Source: Paracoccaceae bacterium (GTDB lineage: Bacteria > Pseudomonadota > Alphaproteobacteria > Rhodobacterales > Rhodobacteraceae). Taken from it: a stretch of DNA of 57,892 nucleotides. Made by a program: the position numbers and the translations under genes. This document shows, piece after piece, positions 53,477 to 57,892 of this stretch. The notes below the pieces were generated by a model that was not told where the DNA came from, searched no databases, and saw only the letters and a list, made by a program, of their open reading frames with translations. The stretch is from contig JAFWNM010000035.1 in the NCBI GenBank assembly GCA_017510335.1, forward strand, positions 1-57,892, read 5' to 3'. Positions within the stretch are counted from its first letter, which is position 1; each line of letters opens with the position of its first letter.

Positions 53477-54330
53477 CTGCGAAGGCTGATCGATCGTCGC
53501 AGATCGCCCACCTGCATCCTGGGCTTCTTTATCCTGACCCGCGCAGGCTTTGGGGACGCCGTGCTGCCTGGGCCGCATTTCTTGCAGCGTTCCTATGGGC
53601 GTCGCACCAATTGGGCCTCTCGCCAATTACTTTCTGGACAGGCTTTTCCGATCTGTGGATCATCGGCAGCCAGATGTTCCCGCCGACCCACAAAGGGTTC
53701 TGGCAGGAGTATCTGGCCGCATTGCTCGAAACACTGGCAATCGCCTTTCTGGGGACCATCCTCGCCAGTCTGATTTCAATTCCTCTGGGGTTTCTGGGCG
53801 CGCGCAATGTGGTGCCGAATTTCGCCATTCACTTCGGGCTGCGCCGGGTGTTGGACGTGGTGCGCGGGGTCGATACGCTGATCTGGGCGCTGATTTTCGT
53901 GTCTGTCGTGGGGCTTGGGCCTTTTGCGGGCATTCTGGCCATCGCGCTGAACGACACCGGCGTTCTGGCCAAGATCTATGCCGAGGCCGTGGAGAACGCA
54001 GACAAGAAAGCCGGTGAGGGAGTGCGTTCAGCAGGCGGCAGCGGCGCGGATGTGGCGCGGCTGGCGATCTGGCCGCAGGTCTTTCCGGTCTTCTTGTCCA
54101 ACAGCCTCTATTTCTTCGAGGCCAACACCCGGTCTGCCACGATCCTGGGTGTGGTGGGCGCCGGCGGGATCGGGTTCTTTCTGGCCGACCGCATCCGGGT
54201 GAACGCCTGGAGCGATGTGGCCTTCATCATCTTGCTGATCCTGCCCACCGTGGCCGCCATCGACTACCTGTCGCGCTGGCTTCGGAAAAAGGCCATCGGT
54301 CGCCAGGACGCGCCCGGCGCCCGGCTGTGA
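53473..54330 (+). CDS. phnE: Phosphonate-type ABC transporter permease 2
   Basis: The 285-residue second permease is homologous to the first: ALLETLAIAFLGTILASLIS, VVRGVDTLIWALIFVSVVG, E-G-V-R-S-A-G-G-S-G-A-D-V-A-R-L-A-I-W-P and LGVVGAGGIGFFL. Two tandem permeases form a heterodimer, common in this transporter branch. It is followed by a bidirectional terminator. Confidence 0.92.
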   Translation: MTAKADRSSQIAHLHPGLLYPDPRRLWGRRAAWAAFLAAFLWASHQLGLSPITFWTGFSDLWIIGSQMFPPTHKGFWQEYLAALLETLAIAFLGTILASLISIPLGFLGARNVVPNFAIHFGLRRVLDVVRGVDTLIWALIFVSVVGLGPFAGILAIALNDTGVLAKIYAEAVENADKKAGEGVRSAGGSGADVARLAIWPQVFPVFLSNSLYFFEANTRSATILGVVGAGGIGFFLADRIRVNAWSDVAFIILLILPTVAAIDYLSRWLRKKAIGRQDAPGARL

Positions 54331-54351
54331 TACCGGGGGCAGCCTCCGACG

Positions 54352-54383
54352 AAAAAAGGCCCCGCTGCAGCAGCGGGGCCTTT
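54352..54383. terminator. Bidirectional terminator between permease 2 and phnD
   Basis: A 13-bp perfect stem, AAAGGCCCCGCTG (54355-54367) with CAGCGGGGCCTTT (54371-54383), and a CAG loop. Runs of A (54352-54357) and T (54381-54383) flank it, so it can stop transcription of both converging units. Confidence 0.9.
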
Positions 54384-54401
54384 CCCTGTCGCAGGCCGTG
54401 A

Positions 54402-55304
54402 TCAGTTGCGCTGGGCCAGCATGGCCTCGCGCATGGCGATGCTGTCGAGAAACGCCTCGTGACCGACGGGCACGATCTGCGTCCAGGACCCGCCAGAGCT
54501 GACGATGTCGAAACGCTCGGGATCGGCCTCGTGGAAGCTTGTCAGTGCCGCAAGCAGATCAGCCTTCAGATCCTCGGGCATGGAGGCGCGCACCGACCAG
54601 GCGTCAGAGGGGATCAGCGGGCTTTCCCAGATCACCCGCACGGCGTCGGCAGGGATCTCGCCACGCTCGGTCATGCGCTGAACGGCGCCATTGTCCTCGG
54701 TGTAGTGCCATGTCGCGGCGGCGTCGTAGGTGCCGCGCACCACGGCCAGAATGCCGTTGTCATGGCTGCCCGAGAAACCGGTTTCCGAAAAATGCCCTTC
54801 ACCAAGGCCCATCTGGCCCAGGTAGAAGTTGGGGACCAGATAGCCCGAGGCCGAGTTCGGATCGGCAAAGGCCAGCGTCTGACCGGCCAGATCCTCAAGC
54901 GACTGTGCCGTGCTGTCGGCCGAGACGATCACCACCGCGAAATAGCCGCGGTCGCCAGTGGCCGACACCGCATGCCCCAAGGGCTCGAGATCGCCGCCCA
55001 GAACGTCATAGGCCGAGGCATAGGCGGCGGCGCCAAACATCGCCATGTCGGCCTCGTTGGCATCCATTGCCTGAATGATACCGCTATATGCACTGGCCAT
55101 ACGCAGCGTGACAGGCACGCCAAGGGTTTCGCTAAGGTATTCGGCGAAAGGGCCGTAACGACGCTGGCCTTCTTCGGCATTCTCGATCGGAGGAATGCCA
55201 ATGGTCAGGCTGTCATGGCTCTGGCGCCAATCCGCAAAAGCAGGAAGAGAAAGGGCAAGGCTTAGCGCGGCGGCGCTGGTGGAAAGCAGAAAACGGCGGT
55301 TCAT
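54402..55304 (-). CDS. phnD: Phosphonate-type periplasmic substrate-binding protein
   Basis: The 300-residue receptor starts MNRRFLLSTSAAALSLALSL with cleavage near AFA-D. The PhnD-family domain follows: LTIGIPPIENAEEG, Y-G-P-F-A-E-Y-L-S-E-T-L-G, ANEADMAMFGAAAYASAYDV, L-A-F-A-D-P-N-S-A-S-G-Y and ETGFSGSHDNGILAVVRGTY, the last forming the ligand pocket with the conserved S-x-S-G/G-S-H. It is encoded apart from the other importer genes, convergent to them, behind the GntR gene, with its own perfect operator palindrome 32 nt upstream. GGAG precedes the ATG. Confidence 0.93.
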   Translation of the reverse strand: MNRRFLLSTSAAALSLALSLPAFADWRQSHDSLTIGIPPIENAEEGQRRYGPFAEYLSETLGVPVTLRMASAYSGIIQAMDANEADMAMFGAAAYASAYDVLGGDLEPLGHAVSATGDRGYFAVVIVSADSTAQSLEDLAGQTLAFADPNSASGYLVPNFYLGQMGLGEGHFSETGFSGSHDNGILAVVRGTYDAAATWHYTEDNGAVQRMTERGEIPADAVRVIWESPLIPSDAWSVRASMPEDLKADLLAALTSFHEADPERFDIVSSGGSWTQIVPVGHEAFLDSIAMREAMLAQRN

Positions 55305-55335
55305 GAGAGTTCTCCATCGCAGGTTCAGGCGGTCT

Positions 55336-55349
55336 GCCTGTATACAGGC
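55336..55349. promoter_or_regulatory. Perfect operator palindrome upstream of phnD
   Basis: GCCTGTATACAGGC is a perfect 14-bp palindrome between the GntR gene and the phnD ATG. A 12-of-14 match lies upstream of the other operon (51258-51271). It is likely the binding site of the GntR regulator. Confidence 0.65.
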
Positions 55350-55391
55350 TGCTAGCATCCAGAGATGACAAGCCAGTGACAGCCCTTGAAC

Positions 55392-56060
55392 TCACATCTG
55401 AGTGGAAAACGACTTGCCGAATTCTCGCATCGCCAAAGCGATCATTTGCAACGCAGCACGGGCATCTGTTTGCACCAGCAAATTGCGGCACAATCGCCCA
55501 AGGATCTGCGCCTGTTTTTCTCTGGAACCTGGCCCATCCTGCTGCAGCAGGCGGCGAAGTGCGCGCCAATGCAAACTCGCGGTCGCATCTGCCATGATCG
55601 GTTCAGGGTTCAGATTCTTGGCCAAAACGATAAGCTTGGAACTTACCGCGAAGATGGTCGATCTACTCAGTGGCTGGACCGACGAAAACTGCGCGATATG
55701 CGTGTCGATGTCCCCTAGCAAGTCGCGCGTGGTCTGATCCAGCAACGGTTCCGCGGTTTGCGCTGCCAGTTCCAATGCGCCCGAGAGGGTCATGAAATCA
55801 TGCGCTGCCCCTGCTGGATCAAGCTGTGGCACGACTGTGCCAATACCAGTGCGCGTTTCGACCTGATGCTCATAGGCGAGGCGTTGCAAGACCTGCCGGA
55901 TCGGCGTACGGCTGACACCGAATTCTTCAGCGAGAGCGTTTTCATACAGGATATGCGTCTGGGTCGCATCCATCAAACAGATACGCAGTCGCAATTCCTG
56001 GGTGATGTCATCCAGACGCGACATTGGTGTGCGAGAGACAGGACGCTCCGCCGTTTTCAT
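55392..56060 (-). CDS. GntR-family transcriptional regulator (FCD type)
   Basis: The 222-residue regulator has a winged helix at about 15-75 (ILYENALAEEFGVSRTPIRQ, then VLQRLAYEHQV) and an all-helical C-terminal ligand domain of the FadR/FCD kind. It lies between phnD and the second phosphatase gene, divergent from the latter. It should control the importer in response to the ligand via the CTGTATACAG palindromes. ATG at 56060 follows GAGGC; a TTG 21 nt earlier is less likely. Confidence 0.88.
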   Translation of the reverse strand: MKTAERPVSRTPMSRLDDITQELRLRICLMDATQTHILYENALAEEFGVSRTPIRQVLQRLAYEHQVETRTGIGTVVPQLDPAGAAHDFMTLSGALELAAQTAEPLLDQTTRDLLGDIDTHIAQFSSVQPLSRSTIFAVSSKLIVLAKNLNPEPIMADATASLHWRALRRLLQQDGPGSREKQAQILGRLCRNLLVQTDARAALQMIALAMREFGKSFSTQM

Positions 56061-56166
56061 CTTCAATGCCTCTGATCGCAAATGCCTAGAGGACTATACT
56101 CGGGCTGAATGCGCGCAACAATCTTCGAAAGCAGTTGTCACTGTGAAAAACAAGCTACCTCCAGAA

Positions 56167-56712
56167 ATGACCGATATCCGTTCTATGGTGCCAATTGGCG
56201 ATGGAAGGATTGTCCTTTCAGGCTGGCCAGGACTTCGGATCACGCCCACCGGCAAGGCTTGGATCGATCCAGAGGCAACTGCAGCCACGCTGGCGGAAAT
56301 GCAAACCCATAATGTCGCTGTTCTGATCGCTCTGTGCGAAACAGCCGAGCTGCGTGACCACGCCATCCCGCAACTGCGGCATTGCGCCCGACAGGCTGCA
56401 ATAAGGCTTGTTCATGCGCCAATATGCGATTTCCAACCGCCAGATGAACGATTTTTGCGGCTCTGGCACGCATTTGCCCCGATCCTCTACCAACGGATTG
56501 ATGCAGGTGCCGCGATCGCTTTGGTATGCTCTTATGGCGCAGGCCGCAGCGGTACAATTGCCGCCATGATGCTGGCCGAATATGGATTGCCCATGCCCGA
56601 AGCTGTAGCACAGATACGAGCGGGGTTTCCCGTAGCAATCGAAAGCTCAGCGCAGGAAAGATGGCTTTCAGAGCGGTGTTCACGCGATAACGCGATAGGA
56701 CACCAGCGCTAA
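56167..56712 (+). CDS. Second cysteine phosphatase (CX5R, PTP-like)
   Basis: The 181-residue protein has P-loop VCSYGAGRSGT with Cys121 and Arg127 and a general-acid Asp in CDFQPPDE about 32 residues earlier, so its catalytic set is complete. It is only distantly similar to the phosphatase at 51323-51868 (shared D-F-x-x-P, C-x5-R-[ST]-G). It is divergent from the GntR gene by about 100 nt, no signal peptide. It frames the importer cluster on the opposite side to the first phosphatase, so both may process the same imported compound. GTG at 56143 is an alternative start. Confidence 0.8.
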   Translation: MTDIRSMVPIGDGRIVLSGWPGLRITPTGKAWIDPEATAATLAEMQTHNVAVLIALCETAELRDHAIPQLRHCARQAAIRLVHAPICDFQPPDERFLRLWHAFAPILYQRIDAGAAIALVCSYGAGRSGTIAAMMLAEYGLPMPEAVAQIRAGFPVAIESSAQERWLSERCSRDNAIGHQR

Positions 56713-57167
56713 GGGCAGCAAGGCCGACTTCGATCAGAGAGCGCCAATCTCAGCGCCCGAAATCATGTCTCGTCTCGATATGTCAAGTGATCACGCAGAT
56801 ACTGCCCTTGGCATGAACGGTCGCTTTGATGAACCGGAAACAGCAGATCGTTCGGCCGCAATGGGCGGGATATGCAGATGCGTGTTGAGCGGCAACCATC
56901 ATGGCCAGTATCGACAAATAGCTTCGTCCCGCGACAATGACTTTGTCCTGCGCAACTCCAATCTGGTTCGAATGGCCTGCAAATGCTGTTGTGCTTCCTG
57001 CCATCGCGACACGGCAGGAGACTGTCCGACGCTCAACACACCTCCCCTTATTGCGCTGCCCTTCAAGACCACGTCGCTTCGCGGGAGTGGTGGGTTCGGG
57101 CGTCCCAGATCTGCTGGCATCGGCTGCACCCCCATGACCAGCGCGTCTTTTCCCTAGGACTTCGGTT
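56713..57167. other. Spacer with a dispersed repeat, no gene seen
   Basis: About 455 bases between the second phosphatase and mobile-element debris. The only recognisable item is the repeat copy at 56813-56868. Short open frames show no family features. Confidence 0.45.
56813..56868 (+). repeat. Dispersed 56-bp repeat, copy 2
   Basis: Matches 49898-49953 at 42 of 56 positions by eye. If translated in one frame both copies give MNGRF, E, ADRS and AMG at the same spacing, which might lead to spurious gene calls. No coding role is supported. Confidence 0.6.
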
Positions 57168-57585
57168 TTCGCTCACCATCGCAAACTGACCGACGACGAA
57201 CGCCGCCAGATCATTGAAGCCCGCGCCGGGGGCACCTCTGCCGCCGCTCTGGCCCGCCGCTTCAGCGTCTCGACCCGGACGATCTACAACACGCTGGGAC
57301 GGGCCAAACGCGCGTGCCTGGGCCTAACCACGACGATCAGCACCCGCCTCAGCGCGCACCAGCTGGCGGGGTTTCAGGCCGCGCTGCCACGCCGGGGCAT
57401 CATCGACCAACCGGCTGCCCTGCGCCGCCTGCTGGGGGCCGCCGACATCCTGCTCGCCCTGTCGATACGGTGGCGCTCGATCACTTGCAAGCCTGGGGCG
57501 CGCAGGTCGCCACCAAAGGTGCCGCAGTCAACCACATCGCCCGCAAGCTGAACGAAGCCAAGCTCCGCGGCCGCCCGTCTGGTGC
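57168..57585 (+). pseudogene. Frameshifted mobC-like plasmid mobilisation gene
   Basis: The plus strand reads KLTDDERRQIIEARAGGTSA and ALARRFSVSTRTIYNTLGRA, then TTTISTRLSAHQLAGFQAAL up to ADIL. The frame then changes near 57460, and VALDHLQAWGAQVATKG with AVNHIARKLNEAKLRG follows in another frame. The helix-turn-helix start and the V-N-x-I-A-R-x-L-N core are those of MobC-type relaxosome proteins of alphaproteobacterial plasmids. No start codon is seen in frame at the 5' end and one frameshift is clear, so it is inactive. Confidence 0.7.
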
Positions 57586-57870
57586 CGCTTCAAGACCGGG
57601 CTGGAGGAAGAGGGGCTGATCGCGCCCGGCCTGACGCTCAAGGGCCTGCGCCATACCATGGCGACGACGCTGCGCGAGGCGGGGCTGGATGAGCGGCGCA
57701 TCGCTGACCCGCTGGGGCAGAAAACACCGTCCGTGGCGCGGCACTATTCGCGGTCGGCAAACCTTGCCGACAAAAACCGTGAGACAATGGCGACGCTGGA
57801 AAAAGCGAACGCAAGGCGGGCGAAGATTGTCATACCTGTCGCCGAAAAGCGTCAAACCCGATATGAGTAA
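57586..57870 (+). pseudogene. C-terminal fragment of a tyrosine integrase
   Basis: The frame runs from FKTGLEEEGLIAPGLTLKGL through RHTMATTLREAGLDERRIAD and PLGQKTPSVARHYSRSANL to the stop at 57868-57870. Catalytic Arg (LRHT) and Tyr (RHYSR) are present, and H is replaced in the expected LGH position (PLGQKT), as in some families. The N-terminal and core parts are missing; it follows the mobC-like piece directly, so the junction is a deletion scar. Confidence 0.75.
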
Positions 57871-57879
57871 GGAGCGGAC

Positions 57880-57892
57880 ATGACCACAAAAC
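57880..57892 (+). CDS. Start of a gene running out of the window (partial)
   Basis: ATG at 57880 follows AAGGAG with good spacing and reads MTTK up to the window edge. Nothing else can be said. Confidence 0.4.

Overview
The window looks like a chromosomal segment of an alphaproteobacterium of the order Rhodobacterales (Rhodobacteraceae/Roseobacteraceae). The reasons are high GC, the type of the type I secretion substrates, two CtrA-like boxes (TTAA-N7-TTAA), a rimP-nusA-ylxR-infB cluster, a short 41-residue L36 next to tRNA-Val, and an NrsF/sigma-F pair with a bufferin operon. No species can be named from the sequence alone.

Layout. (1) 1-13117: a type I secretion locus. A TolC-like outer membrane protein, an ABC exporter and an HlyD-type adaptor form a coupled minus-strand operon. 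It is flanked by three probable substrates: the tail of one protein, a 709-residue propeller/RTX/dockerin-like protein, and a 1517-residue adhesin with Ig-like repeats. A SapC-family gene lies beside them. CtrA-like boxes sit about 110 nt upstream of both the exporter operon and the adhesin. (2) 13503-20844: housekeeping and envelope genes (glycosyltransferase, 3-hydroxybutyryl-CoA dehydrogenase, cation/proton antiporter with a cyclic-nucleotide-binding domain, N-formylglutamate amidohydrolase, tRNA-Val, L36, flavin reductase). (3) 21042-35415: core genes: infB, ylxR, nusA and rimP with a promoter-plus-terminator leader, then a proline iminopeptidase, ubiG, uppP, gltD and gltB. (4) 35594-37723: tRNA-Leu, a 44-residue entericidin-like lipoprotein, and a decayed island with fragments of a DUF3987 gene and a tyrosine integrase. 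(5) 37724-43531: a tctABC tripartite carboxylate transporter with an RraA-type aldolase and a 2-hydroxyacid dehydrogenase, divergent from a LysR regulator. (6) 43877-49702: a GFA protein, CcdA plus a thioredoxin-like protein, and a bufferin operon (bufA-bufB-bufC-doxX) divergent from an ECF sigma factor and its NrsF-type anti-sigma. The ccdA and bufA promoters share GTAAC(A/G)-N16-CGTA(T/A)C, which suggests one metal-stress regulon. (7) 49957-51112: a RelE/HTH toxin-antitoxin pair and chimeric pseudogene debris. (8) 51323-56712: a phosphonate-type ABC importer (one ATPase, two permeases, one binding protein) with two CX5R cysteine phosphatases and a GntR regulator. Near-identical CTGTATACA palindromes mark both transcription units. 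(9) 56713-57892: a dispersed repeat, a frameshifted mobC-like gene and an integrase tail.

The most interesting parts are the secretion locus (CtrA boxes, dockerin-like and possibly cohesin-like domains), the sigma-F/bufferin/CcdA regulon, and the phosphonate-type importer wired to two phosphatases. Functional calls are family recognitions from the translated sequence; no database search was possible.
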